Source of the DNA: Multifurca ochricompacta
Lineage: Eukaryota > Basidiomycota > Agaricomycetes > Russulales > Russulaceae
Assembly: GCA_022496185.1 (NCBI GenBank)
Contig: WTXG01000064.1
Location: 1 to 64,000 of the forward strand
Direction of reading: 5' to 3'
Length of the DNA stretch: 64,000 bases
Shown here: in pieces, positions 1-11,746 of the stretch
Position numbering within the stretch: position 1 is the stretch's first letter
Layout of the letters: each line of letters opens with the position of its first letter
Notes under the pieces: generated by a model
Database searches by the model: none
Seen by the model: only the letters and a program-made list of their open reading frames with translations
Told to the model about the DNA's origin: nothing
Position numbers and translations under genes: made by a program

Positions 1-55
1 TTCGACAAACATACCCTCCCACCCGATAGCTCCTTCACGCCGATCAACTATCACA

Positions 56-1776
56 TTGGCTCACCCCGACACAACCTACCCGTTAAGGCCAGCAACGTTC
101 CGCGAGCCTTCATCCCCATCAGAAAATCCCTCAGTACCCTGGAGACTTGAATTCGAATCACCCTCTCAGGCTACAGCTTCCATTCTCCCCATACTTGCCT
201 CTACACATCAAATTACAACAGTCCTTCCTGCCTCAGCAATACCAATGTCTACGCCCATTCATGGTCCTGCGGCAATGCCCCCACCGCGCTCACGGATGGC
301 CCCATATTTCTCCGAACAGTCAGGCAATCCAATCGACATGTTCATCAGTGAATTCGAAAACTTGGCTACAGCTCATGGTCTTTCAAGTCAACAAAAAGTG
401 GAACAAATCACTCGCTACGTACCTTCTGAACTGCGACAACTCTGGAGGTATCTAGATGGCTACGACAATCAGGACTGGCACACATTCAAAAAAGCTTTGG
501 AAAAACTCTATGCTGCAGCTTCAGAACTAACCCAGCACTCCAAGCAACGCTTTTGGGAGATGATCAGGCTCAATTCCCGGACCGGATGAATGATGAAGAA
601 GCAGTCCGAACATACTACAAGAGGTTCCTGCAGCTGTCCAAACCGCTGGTTAATGCCAAACGTCTCTCGGAAGAAGAGCGCAATTCCTCCTTCTGGAATG
701 GATTTCACCCAGAAGACCAAAGGCGACTATATTCGCGATTCCTCTCTAAATACCCAGACTACCCTACCGGTCATTATTACACTATGAGGAAGTATACAGG
801 CTTGCTTGCACGGAGTTTGCTAACCGGCCTATCGCCGCATCCGGCCTGGAGATGATTGGAAGACTTCGTTACCAGGACAAGACCAAAAAATGGACCCCTT
901 GCTACAGCAGTGGTATGGCAGTGGATCCCGTGATGCTAAACCAAATAATGATGACTGGAGAGGCCGCAATCGCGATCGTTCCCCCCCAGATTTCCGGCAT
1001 CGAGATGACACACCCAGGCAGAAGTATACCCAACCACTACAGAACCAGCTTACAGGTCAGTTCGATTCCGGGACACCTCACGCGAGCGGGAGAACCAGGA
1101 AATAAAGGACTTCATGATGAAATTCCGATCACTGCCCCCAAGCGACCCTGAATACGCCGGCTTGTACGGACAGTGTATGTATAGGTACCCCACTATTGCG
1201 CAAACTGTCCCCAAGCCCATCTTCGCACAACAAGCATCCTTCTACCAAGCCCCAGCCCCCGCATCCTGGCCACCTCTGGATTGTTCAGCTCCCCCTGCCC
1301 CTCCTCCTAATGCAAGCCCTCCTGACGTCTCATACTTCCTACGCCCAGAAGTTTTGATGGGTGCGCTTTCTGTACTCAGCCAGGGCACCGATCCGTCAAT
1401 GTGCCCCGCGTTGGAATATGTCAAGACAAGGCGTGCCATAGTCCGCAACGACCGAATATATCTACCAAATGGGCAACCAATCCCAAATGATGGCACAAAC
1501 CGTGGGCTTCAGAAAAGCATCGATACGTGGCTAGCCCAAAATAGCTCTTCAGCCTCCCCATCTTTCACGCGCGATCCTCCACCTCACACAACTCTTAGCA
1601 TTCAGGTTTATGACTGCCGTCCCGATCCAGTTACAGAAGCTCACATTGCAGAAATTGCCGAGCAGTCTGCGTCAGATTCAGAACCCAATCTGAGGAGGAT
1701 GGCCAAGATATATTTGAAGTCTTTGCAACTGAGAGAAAGAAAAGACAAGCTAAGGCCGCTAAGCTCCCTGAATTGA
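56..1776 (+). pseudogene. GYP1 gag remnant, frameshifted
   Basis: Coding sequence appears in successive frames: 56-589, then about 553-855, then 852-1151, then 1114-1776. A proline-rich N-terminus precedes a helical capsid-like part near 300-560, which speaks of a retrotransposon Gag. No CCHC knuckle was seen. The first in-frame codon is TTG at 56, so the real start is probably upstream of the window. The 1114-1776 frame overlaps the start of the pol frame by 4 nt. At least two frameshifts make this copy non-functional. Confidence 0.6.
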
Positions 1777-4700
1777 CCCCTGCCAAACCACCTAAATCTT
1801 CCACCTCTGCTACTATCGTGCCAGCTACTAGTACCCCGCTGGCTCACCCCGTAAATACACCCGCTCCAGCTCCCATCACTCCTGCTTCATCCACTTCAGC
1901 CCCTTCCACTTCGCGTCTTAACCCACAATATCGATATCAATCAACTGCTGAAGACCACCAACTTGTCAACGAATTATCATCCTGGCTTATGAATGGCTCA
2001 CTCTCACTTACTACCCCAGCTCATGTCCTTGCAGCAAGCCCAAGCATCCGAAAAGACATGGTCGAGAAGTTGCGGACTCGGCGCGTGGAAGCTAACTGGC
2101 TTGAAGAAGCCGTGGACACCGGATCGCTATCCGTCTTGAAGGTTGATGCCCGCCGCTCTCCTGAATACTCACTTCCATTGTGGGAAATTGATGTAATAAT
2201 TAACAGTGTCACCTCAGAAGCCGGAGTGCTAGACCAAGGATCCCAAATCGTGGTGCTACGAAAGGACTTGGCCCAGGAAGTCGGTGCAAGTATTAATCCC
2301 AGAAACCGGCTTGACATGGAAGGTGTAAACGGCTCAGTTACTCAAACCCTTGGATGTGCTGAGAACATGTCTATGAGGATTGCCGATATTTCCTTTGAAA
2401 TACACGCTCACGTTGTGGAAAACGCTCCATTCCGCTTGCTCCTTGGTCGTCCATTCCACCACCTACTTTTGTGCCGTCTTGAGGACCACCCGGATGGCCG
2501 CGTCGAAATTTGCATCCGAGACCCATCGGACCCTGCTCGTTCTGTATCCATTCCTTCACGTGCTAGGCGAAATCAAGCTGGTCCTACTCGAACTCTTGCA
2601 CTCGCAACTCAGGTCTCTCCCCCCCGCATTGACACTATCAACTCTCACTATCTTAAAGCTCTTGCTCAGGCGGCCAGTAATCCACCAGTATCTACCTTAG
2701 TCTACAAGAAGGTTGGAAAGAAGGTCCGCCCAGTCCCCACCTCGCTTCCTGAAGATTTCCGCACTATCCGCCACGTCCCTTCGGATCCCCTCCTCTCACT
2801 CCCTCCACTCCCCACACAACCGCCCACCTTCACTGCAGGTGCCCGTCTAACCCAAGAACGCCTTGAGGCCTTAGATCTTAATCGATACAACTTTCTTTGG
2901 CCCGAAGAACTCAAACTTGTGCAGCACATACTCCGGATAAATGAACTAGGCTTAGCTTGGACTGAAGAAGAAAAGGGTCGCTTCCGTGAAGACTATTTTG
3001 CGCCGGTTAAAATTCCTGTTATCGAACACATTCCTTGGGTACAGCGTAACATTCCTATCCCGTCTGGAATCATCGACGAAGTTATCCAAATTTTTAAAGA
3101 CAAGTCTGCTTCGGGAGTCTATGAACATTCAGATGCATCCTATCGCTCCAGGTGGTTCTGTGTGAAAAAGAAAAGTGGAGCCCTCAGACTAGTGCATGAC
3201 TTGCAACCCCTCAACGCCGTCACCATCCGTAACTTGGGGGTGCCCCCTCTGGCTGATCAACTCATAGAGGCTATGGCTGGACGATCTTGTTACTCAATGT
3301 TAGATCTCTTCGTTGGCTATGACCATCGCTCCCTGGACGTCTTATCTCGTGATCTCACCACCATCCAATCTCCACTTGGTGCTGTACGGCTAACCTGTCT
3401 GCCACAAGGATGGACCAATGCCATCGCAATTTTTCATGAGGACGTCCGCTTCCTTCTCGAACCTGAAATTCCTAATGTAGCTTGGCCCTTTATGGATGAC
3501 TGTAGCATCAAGGGACCTCCATCACGGTATGAGACTCCGGGCGCTGGATTTGAGACCATTTCCGACAATAACGGCATCAGGAAATTTGTCTGGGAGCACC
3601 TGGTTGACGTACATCGCATTCTCCATCGCCTCCGACGTGCTGGCTCTACAGTATCAGCCACTAAGCTTTTCATTGCAGTACCTGAGGTTGTCATACTAGG
3701 ACACAAGTGCACATATGAAGGACGCGTTCCTGATGACTCAAAGATTGCCAAAATCCGTGACTGGCCACCCTGCAAGTCGCTTACTGACGTTCGAGCCTTC
3801 CTTGGCACAGCAGGCTATATGCGAATCTGGATTCGCAATTACTCGACGACCGCTAGGCCTTTAACTGATCTCACTCGCAAAAATCAGCCCTTCGTATGGG
3901 ACGAACAACACACACGGGCAATGCACACTATCAAGGAGGCAATCATACATTCTACCGCCCTTATTTCCATTGACTACTCCTCAGATCGCAAGGTTTACCT
4001 GGCTGTTGATTCCTCTTGCCGTGGCGTGGGCTGGATTCTCTCGCAAGACTGCGATGATGGCAAACAGCATCCGGTTCGCTTTGGGTCTATATCATGGAAT
4101 GACCGAGAAGCACGGTACTCTCAGGCTAAACTCGAGCTCTATGGACTCTTTCGTGCCCTACGCGCACTCCGACTCCACCTTGTTGGCATACGCAATCTGG
4201 TAGTTCAAATGGATGCTCAGTTTGTCAAAGGGATGCTCGCTAATCCAGACATTCAGCCAAACGCCGCAATTAACCGATGGATAGCGGCAATCATGCTTTT
4301 TGATTTCCAGCTAGTTCATGTCCCTGCAGAGAAGCACCACGGACCTGATGGACTATCTCGACGAGAACCGGCAGAAGGTGAAAGCGACGAAGATGATGAC
4401 CCAGAGGATTGGATTGATACCACCCTATGCCTCGGAGTCTGGGCTACCACTTGGGCTAATCAACTCCGTTTTCATCTAGGCAACGCCCCTATGCTAGTGC
4501 TTCATGCTGAAGCGTGAGTTTTGCCCCCTCAAGAATTTCCTTTTACTGCACAATATCATGAAGCCGAGGACGACATGCTCCGTATCCAACAGTACCTTAC
4601 TACACTCAAACCTCCCATGGGACTTTCGGGCAACAATCTTGACAAATTCATAAGGCGAGCGCGGCGTTTTTTTCTACTTGACGGACGTCTTTGGCGACAC

Positions 4701-5900
4701 AACAACCTTGGACGACACCAACTATTCATCTCCCCTTCCCAACGACTCTCCCTCTTACGTGCAGCACACAATGACTTAGGGCACAAAGGAGTTTACTCAA
4801 CTCGTCGCTTCCTTCTCGATCGATTCTGGTGGCCCTCCTTGAATGTGGATGTAAAATGGTTTGTTCAATCTTGTCACGAGTGTCAACTTCGTCAAGAAAC
4901 CAAGGTCTGCATTCCTCCTACGGTCGCGCCCCCGGCACCCCTCTTTCATAAGGCTTATATCGACACAATGCACATGCCTTCTGCTGCTGGCTTTCACTAT
5001 CTCGTCCAGGCCCGCTGCTCGCTCACAGCTTGGCCGGAATGGCGCGCGCTCAGAACTGAAACCGGACGAACCCTGGGCAACTTTATCTTCGAAGACATCT
5101 TGTGCAGGTGGGGCGCAGTGGAAGAGATCGTCACAGACAATGGCACTCCCTTCGTCGCGGCTTTAGACTGGTTAGCTGGAAAATATGGAATCAAACACAT
5201 TCGGATCTCAGCTTACAACTCTCGAGCTAATGGAATTGTTGAAAGGCAGCACCGCACCATTCGCGAGTCTCTTGTCAAAACTTGTGCAGGCGACATCTCC
5301 AAATGGCCTGTAACGGCACCTCATGTTTTCTGGGCAGATAGGGCTACCATTCGCAGGTCTACCGGCTATTCCCCCTTTTACATGGCTCATGGAGTAGAAC
5401 CCCTCCTCCCTCTCGATCTTACACTCGCAACGTTTCTCATTCCCGATCTCACCCGCCCTATGTCCACTTCCGACCTTATTGCTACGCGTGCACGTCAACT
5501 ACAGTCTCAAGAGGAGGACCTTGCCAGCATCAAAAACAGCATAACCAAAAGCCACGTCGCGTCCGCCAGAGCGTTCGAGCAACAGCATGCTCATACTATC
5601 AGGACCAACTCCTTCAACCCAGGAGATTTGGTCTTGGTTCGAAACTCGGCGGCCGCGAACGACTTGGGCAAGACCAAATCTCGGTATTTCGGACCTCTTG
5701 TGGTTGTCAAAAGATCTCGAAATGGTGCTTATCGACTTGCAGAACTGGATGGCGCCATCTCTCGACTACGCTATGCTGCCTTCCGCCTTGTTCCCTATCA
5801 CTCTCGAACACGCGCACACATTCCACTTGAAGACTTTATCAGCCCAGAAGACCTCGCCACTTTTATTAACGACACTGCCACCGATGACGACGTAGCTTGA
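1773..5900 (+). pseudogene. GYP1 pol (protease-RT-RNase H-integrase) with one in-frame TGA
   Basis: One frame runs 1773-5900, broken only by TGA at 4515-4517. Protease: LDQGSQIV near residue 152, an unusual variant of the D-S/T-G motif. Reverse transcriptase: MLDLFVGYDHRS and catalytic FMDD near residue 572. RNase H: LAVDSS near residue 742. Integrase (after the stop): HHCC zinc-binding region at about 4770-4890 (GHKGVYSTRR then CHEC), and catalytic D, D and E in YIDTMHM, VTDNGTP and NGIVERQ. The C-terminus (GDLVLVRN onward) is the usual integrase tail, without a chromodomain. The TGA could be a C-to-T change in CGA. Apart from the stop the frame is open, so this copy decayed recently. Confidence 0.85.
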
Positions 5901-5934
5901 CCGGGGACGGTCAAAATTTTAACCCCCCGGGAGG

Positions 5935-6640
5935 TGTAGGAATAGCGTGAGCTCTGAGCCCGAAACCATCCGCTTCGGTCCGCTCCAGCCCGCCTTACCT
6001 TCCGCCTCCAATCCTTTCTCTCGAATGTCACCACTTCGGGCTGGTCCAGTTTGCTCTCTTCATTTAAGTTCTGCTAATAAAATATTCTGACATTAATTCG
6101 ACTATAGTTTTGGACTGTCTCTGATACGGTACAAATGCGATTGTTGCATAGCACGAAAGCTTTACTTAGCATTCTTTTAGACTGTTTACGCTCCGGGCCG
6201 CCTGCCTGTTCATTCGTTTCCTTCTGGTTTCATCCGGTTTCGTCTTTATTGCTATCTTTCATCTCGCCTCTCACCGCCTTAACTTCTTTCTTCTTTAATT
6301 CTACTTCATAACCGCTTTTCTATTAGGTCTCTCTACAGGTATTTAAAGGTACATACTTGCTTGTAGTAGGACCACCCAGCAGAAGCACAATCAACGGTCA
6401 TTTTCTCTCCTTCTTTTTCTTGAGTGCTAAGCAGCTATCTCGACGATGACAAGCACAAAATTCGACAGAACCAGCAGCAGCGAAGCCAGCTAAGTCTTTG
6501 ACATCTCGACATATCGGCATATTCAGCGCACTAGACATTTCGACGCATCAGCACCTTCGGCGAGTCCAGCATCCATCAGTTACCACCGACGACTAGACGC
6601 TTCCCTCTCCCTCTCTTTTCTCGCGGAACCTTTCTCCGCA
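5935..6640 (+). repeat. GYP1 3' LTR
   Basis: It starts TGTAGGAATAGC directly after the polypurine-like CCCCCCGGGAGG (5923-5934), 35 bp after the pol stop. A TATA-like TATTTAAAG lies at 6340. The right end is inferred from where GYP2 coding sequence resumes on the minus strand. Only one LTR is in the window, so length and ends are not cross-checked. Confidence 0.65.
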
Positions 6641-6644
6641 ACGA

Positions 6645-8053
6645 ACTCATATGGTCTCGCGATCGTACAATATCAGGGTCAAAGAGTCGTTGTTGGAAGA
6701 GCATGAGGATGGGATTAGGGAACCCTGGGTGTCAAGCATGAGGTTGTGCATATAATGGGAAGCGGAAGATGGGCTCATTAGCTCCCATGGTACAGACAAC
6801 AGTGGGCTCGTCCTGTTGAAAGTCGTAGGCAATATAGCGGGCAATCTGGCGGTAGCCAAGAGAATCTGTGATTAAATGAGGGAAATAGTGGTGAGTGTTA
6901 TGGATGTGATTGCGAATAAATGGGAGGCCTGGAGAAGTGTAGGGAATTGGTGATCATCGGCCAGCAGCAGCATCTCTAGGCAAGTGGTCTAATCCAGGGG
7001 TTGGTGGTCACTGGTCTCCAGTGGTGTCCTGATCCTGAGTCTCTCCAGTGGCAGCAGCCTCCAAGTGTGACTGTGTTTCCTGTAGCATAGTGTTACGACC
7101 TACCCAGCGTACCTGACAGACGGCAAGATGTGGGGGACACACAAGCAGTGACAGCAGCCGCGTGGGGTCCGCAAGGACATCACCGGCTTAGTCATGATGT
7201 CCCACGCCGAAAGTCCAGAAGACAGATACGGCATGAGGTACAGAAGCAGATCACGTGACAGTAAGGTTTGATGCCTCGTGTACAGAAGGACCCTGAACCT
7301 TAGTTGACATGGGAAGACGGTGGTGCTGGTTCTGATGGAAGGTTCCATAGTCACACGTCTAGAACCACAGGCGCCTAGATAGGCAGATAAGAACCCTGAT
7401 GACTAAGCTAGTCCAGCATGTATATATAACCCTAGCTAGTCTCGCTCAGATGGTTCCCCATCTTGAGCTTTTGTGTCAATCAGAAGCCTTGTGGACCTTT
7501 GACTTCCTTCCTTGTGTCTCACCACCCAAACTTGTCCCTTTGGTACTCGTCCTCTGTGACTTGTACACTGAGCCTGTGACTCTGGTAGACCCTGCGTCGG
7601 ACTTATTGTCTTCTGCATCGACCCAAGATCGTCCCGACCTTGTCTCTGTGACCTAGCCGCCCGCACTCAACTGCGTATGCCCCTCTGAGCATAACACATA
7701 GTTAATACATGGTTACAGACATCTGGGTCTAGGTTTTGATTTACAGTGGCCGTTATAGAAATAGCATTGGTGAGAGTTTGAATAGGATTGTCGGACATTG
7801 TAAAAGAAAAGTGTGAGGGAGGGGTTGGTGAAGTTGGTGTGGTTGGGAGCGTAGGGGCATCTTGTGGGAACTTGAGGGCACCTAGGTTTGCTGCATCAGC
7901 GGCAGCAGCAGCAAACTGGTCTCTGAAATTTGGGTCCAGGGTGGGAGGAGAAGGCTGAATGTTGGTGGGTCATCATGTGGTAGACATTCTGGGTCCTGGC
8001 TTAACACCTTTGCGTGGAGAAAAGAGGTGAGTGAGTCGTTTGGTGCAAGCCAT
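6645..8053 (-). pseudogene. GYP2 third ORF relic (homologue of the GYP3 post-pol ORF)
   Basis: Starting at ATG 8053-8051 and dropping the solo LTR 7091-7697 plus one TSD copy, one minus-strand frame stays open to about 6645 except for TGA codons (two adjacent ones near 7975, then 7010-7008, 6956-6954 and 6734-6732). It begins about 60 nt after the pol stop. The middle holds a low-complexity Ala/Pro/Thr region. The last part contains the pattern YFP..IT...G...IA.YI.Y followed by P[VI][YF]..P.Y, which also occurs in the GYP3 ORF at about residues 97-140. The preceding PF...N....YFP matches as well. The zinc-knuckle half would lie beyond the GYP1 junction and is lost. Role unknown. Confidence 0.6.
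7091..7697 (+). repeat. Solo LTR a (607 bp), TSD CATAG
   Basis: It begins TGTTACGACC and ends GCATAACA, flanked by perfect CATAG repeats at 7086-7090 and 7698-7702. A TATA-like TATATATAA lies at 7421. No internal region is present, so it is a solo LTR from LTR-LTR recombination. It sits in the third ORF of GYP2 in the opposite orientation and, once removed, leaves that frame intact. Confidence 0.85.
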
Positions 8054-8112
8054 GATAAAAGAAGGAGGTATGTGTGGGGGAAGAGATGGGAAATCATGTG
8101 GTCACCCCCTTC

Positions 8113-11100
8113 TTAAGGGTGGCGTTGTCCCTGACGCCTGGGAAGAGAATCATAGTACTGTTTGATCAACACAGGGGCATGACAGTCAGCACTATCCACC
8201 CAAGAGTTCTCACTGGCAGGATATCCAACCCAGCTGACCAGATATTGGAGCTTCTTGGAATTTCCATGAAGTCGGTGATTCAAAACAGCAGCCACCTCAT
8301 ACTCTTCTTCCTGACCCACAAGGTCTGGAGGGGGTCTGAGGTAATTGGGGCCATGTGCATCAGTTTCCAAATAGGGAGACAAAAGATCAATGTGAAATAC
8401 ATCATGGATATTCATGTGGGAAGGCAGGGATAAGCAATAAGCCACAGGGGAGATACAGTCCACAATTCAGAAGGGGCCGTAGCGGCAAGGGGCTAGTTTA
8501 GCGGATGGGAAATGTGTCTTCAAATTTTTTCCTTCGAGCCAAACCTGTGTGCCCACAACAAGTGGTGGGCGCATTGGTGGGGGTATGGGGGCTCGGAAAG
8601 CAAGTTCTGCGCAAGCTCATGCATTCCGTAGATCGCGGAGGCAGGTGTCAACCCTGGGAATGCTTGATTCTGACAGGTGACTGTTCCAATTGAACAAAAC
8701 ACCATGGATTAGTTCATGTGGTGACAGCTTAGATTTGTCATGTATCCAGGAATTGTGGACAAATTCCGCTAGCAGCAAGTAGTCTGGCCATCAGTGTTGA
8801 TTGTCACCCAGCCAAAGATGGAGATACTGTTTGAGCCAGAGATTCATACGTTCACTTGAGCCGTCTGTCTGAGGGTGGAATGCTGTTGACAGGTTTTGAC
8901 GGATATCCAATACACAGGTGAGTTCGCGAGAAAAGTGGGAGGTAAAACGGGGGTCACGATCGGAAATGATATGCTTAGGGATGCCAAAGGTCGGGAAAAC
9001 ATGTCTATAATACAGGGTAGCAACGCCTTCACCAGAGATGTTTTTTGAACAGGGAATGAACTTTGCTGATTTCGAGCAGCCTTGATCGACAATTGTAAGT
9101 ACCGCATCATAGCGTCCCAAGGGTGGGAGATCCGTGATAAGGTCCATCGCTACATATTGAAATGGGCCTGCCAAGGTCAGCACATTGAATGGAAATAGCG
9201 GTACTTTCTTAGTTAGCTTTGGTTTACTTTCTTGACATTTGGCACAACCCTGGACGTAATCTCAGACAAATTCTTTCAGGCCATTGCCTTCATATTCCGT
9301 TAGCACTTTTCTTATAGTCTTCTCAATCCCTGGATGTCCTGCTAAAACGTGGTCGTGATGCCAAGAGAGGATCTCATGTCATTCAGCGACGTCCTCTGGG
9401 AACGGACATCTGGATGGCTGTATTGTTCGGAGAAATAAGTGATCTGGTAAAACTGTAACTGTCTCGTTATTGGTCATTCCCCGATCTGCGTCAGGTCGGC
9501 ATGAAAGCATGTCTGCCACTGTGTGAAGCTTCCCTGGGACATGTTCTAGGGAGAAGTCGAAATCGGCAAGTTCTTGGAGCCAACGCGCTTGATGTTGATT
9601 GAGTTTTTGTGGCTCTCTGAAGTATTGCAGATTGTTATGATCTGTGCAGATCTGGACCTTGTGACGAGCACCAAGGAGATATTGGTGCCATAAGCGAAGT
9701 GCAACCATGACTGCGAATAATTCGTGGTCGTATATATCCCAATTACGTTGTGTTTCATCTAATGTTTTCGAGAGATATGCCACAGGATGTAAACATCCGT
9801 TGTTGTCCTTTTGACTTAAGGTGGCACCGACGGTGTACCCGGAGGCATCCGTGTCGACAATGAAGGGATTTTCAAAATCCGGTTGCATGAGTACTGGTTG
9901 TGAGGTCACACATTGTTTAAGAGTGTTGAATGCGTTCTGTTCAACACCCATCCATCTCCATGGGTTCTTTGCACTGGTGAGGGCATTCAGGGGTGCAGCT
10001 AATTTACTAAATCCTTGAATAAAGCGGTGATAAAACTGGCAGAATCCCAAGAAAGATCGAACTTCTTTGATGGTGGTAGGGGTCTTCCATGTGGCGACTC
10101 CTTCGACTTTTACAGGATCCATATGTACTTGATTTGCCTCAAGTATAAGTCCCAGGTATTCTATTCGGGCTTGTTCGAAAGCACACTTTTCCGGTTTGAG
10201 ATAAAGGTCCAGTTAATTTAGCTTATCAAGAACGCAATGCACTTTAGCCCTGTGACTTGCAAGATCATGATTGGTGTGAATTAAAATATCATCCATATAA
10301 ACCATAAACCAAGCTTTCCTGTTTGCGTCATGATCATTGAGTTCTTCCTTGAATTCAGCATTCATCATAGTTTGGAACATTGCGGGGGAATTGGTTAGGC
10401 CAAAAAACATAACGTTGGGCTCATAGAGGCCATGATTGGTTTTGAATGTGGCTTTCCATCGGTCTTCCAGAACAATTTGGATATTGTTGTAACCCCAACG
10501 GATGTCCATCTTAGTGAATAATGTGCTACCACAAACGCGATCAATCAGCTCCAGGATAAGTGGGAGCGGATATGTATTGCGGATTGTCCAGCTATTGAGT
10601 TTACAATAGTCCTGAACCGGCCGGAGTTTTCCGTCCTTCTTTTTGATGAAGAAAAACGGGGATGTGTATGGCGATTTCGAGGCCGAGATGTAGCCTTTCT
10701 GTAAATGTTCTTCCAGGAATTTGTTCAGGGCATCTTGTTCTCCCGGTCCAAGTGGATAGATTTTACAATCTAATGTTGCAGGAGCATCTGGCTTCAATTC
10801 AATTTTGTGATCCCAGGGTTGTTCAGCCAGGAAACGTTGAGCCTCTTGGTCACTGAATACTTTTTCGTGTCAATGATATTCTGATGGAACAATCTGATCC
10901 CAGGGTTGTTCGATTTTGTCTTTTGCTTTGATTGCTAATTCTTGTGCGATATTAAGTCGTTTAATCTGTTCTATCAGCAATTCAAATCTAAGTTCGTCCG
11001 TAAGGCATCCTTCCGTCCAGTTGATCTGGGGATTAGTTGCTGCGAACCATGGGTATCCTAAGATTACTTCATCGGCTCCGATTGAAGCCACATAAAAACA

Positions 11101-11148
11101 ATGACATTGTTCTTTATCATTTGTGACAATGCATAGGTCAATGCACTG
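8113..11148 (-). pseudogene. GYP2 pol remnant: protease end, RT, RNase H, integrase, chromodomain
   Basis: Domains on the minus strand in order: protease C-terminal part (VILGYPWFA, 11091-10990), RT (10797-10213, catalytic YMDD), RNase H (10122-9379, VDTDASG near the start, AVMVALRLWHQ, then TDHNNL), integrase zinc region around 9340-9240, integrase core (9183-8791; MDLIT, SDRDPRF, TDGSSER) and a C-terminal chromodomain (8463-8113; EYEVAAVLNHR, YLVSWVGY, SWVDSAD). In-frame stops are TGA near 10872, 9381, 9262, 8793 and 8466, and one TAA near 10215. The protease's N-terminal half lies across GYP3, at 20240-19927. Confidence 0.85.
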
Positions 11149-11727
11149 TGTTACGAACAGGGCCCAGTAGCCCTATTTTCTTCACTCTCCCCAACTGGGA
11201 CCCCACTCGTCCACTGACCCTTCACTTTCTCATTACGTCTCCCTCTTGGGACCCCTCACATGCGCTGCTTCCATCCCCATGACCGTTGTTTGGACTTGTA
11301 TACCTACTGTTTGTCTATGATTGTCTTTCCTTATCTTCTTATCTTTACGACCGGACATTTACTTAATCCCCTATCAGAAGCCAGGCTTTATGCCGTCCGC
11401 TTTTGCATCTTCGGGCCCACATGACTCCGATATCCTTATCTATAGACGCCCGTTCATTTACGTATATAAGTCCGTCTTAGCTATGCTGTAGACTTTAGAC
11501 TCGACTTATTGAATACATCGGTGTTCGTCTTTCGGACTTCCCCTTGCAATCTCTGACTCGTCTGTCTCAGTGCTTTCGGCACTCTCCACTCACCATCGTC
11601 CTAGGGAACAGCCCCTTCGACTTTGACTCATCCCCTGAACTCCAAGAGGTCCTATTGACCTCTTATCTGAACCCTCGATCAACGCTGTCGCACAAGTCGT
11701 GCGGAACGTCTCACACCGGACGTAACA
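11149..11727 (+). repeat. GYP3 5' LTR
   Basis: TGTTACGAAC to GGACGTAACA, 579 bp, the same length as the 3' LTR. My alignment gives nine substitutions and no indels. All nine are C/T or G/A differences within CpG. Related LTRs occur at 24588-25168 and 31936-32514. Confidence 0.97.
11463..11507 (+). promoter_or_regulatory. GYP3 TATA box and inferred mRNA 5' end
   Basis: TATATAAG at 11463-11470. The 11-mer AGACTCGACTT at 11497-11507 starts 34 nt after the first T of the TATA box, where transcription is expected to begin. Its exact complement is the primer-binding site at 11730-11740. The transcription start is inferred from this geometry. Confidence 0.65.
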
Positions 11728-11729
11728 TC

Positions 11730-11740
11730 AAGTCGAGTCT
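11730..11740 (+). other. GYP3 self-priming primer-binding site
   Basis: AAGTCGAGTCT lies 2 nt after the 5' LTR end. It is the reverse complement of AGACTCGACTT at 11497-11507, with mismatches just outside both ends. No match to a tRNA 3' end (TGG start) is seen. In Tf1 of fission yeast the first 11 nt of the mRNA fold back onto such a site and are cleaved to prime reverse transcription; the same is inferred here. Confidence 0.7.
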
Positions 11741-11746
11741 CTCACA

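Larger units (their letters stand above)
1..6640 (+). mobile_element. GYP1, Ty3/gypsy LTR retrotransposon, 5' end outside window
   Basis: The element runs from the left edge to about 6640. It has a gag remnant (56-1776), a pol frame (1773-5900) and a 3' LTR starting at 5935 directly after a purine-rich stretch. Its 5' LTR and primer-binding site lie outside the window, so no target-site duplication can be checked. Domain order is gag, protease, RT, RNase H, integrase, with no chromodomain after the integrase, unlike GYP2, GYP3 and GYP5. The right end falls inside the third ORF of GYP2, so GYP1 probably inserted there and is younger than GYP2. The end could be at 6640 (CCGCA) or 6649 (ACTCA). 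Confidence 0.85.

Noticed and set aside
7091..7697. Solo LTR a as the 3' LTR of GYP2
   Set aside because: It has its own perfect CATAG duplication, opposite orientation, and splits the GYP2 third ORF rather than following it.
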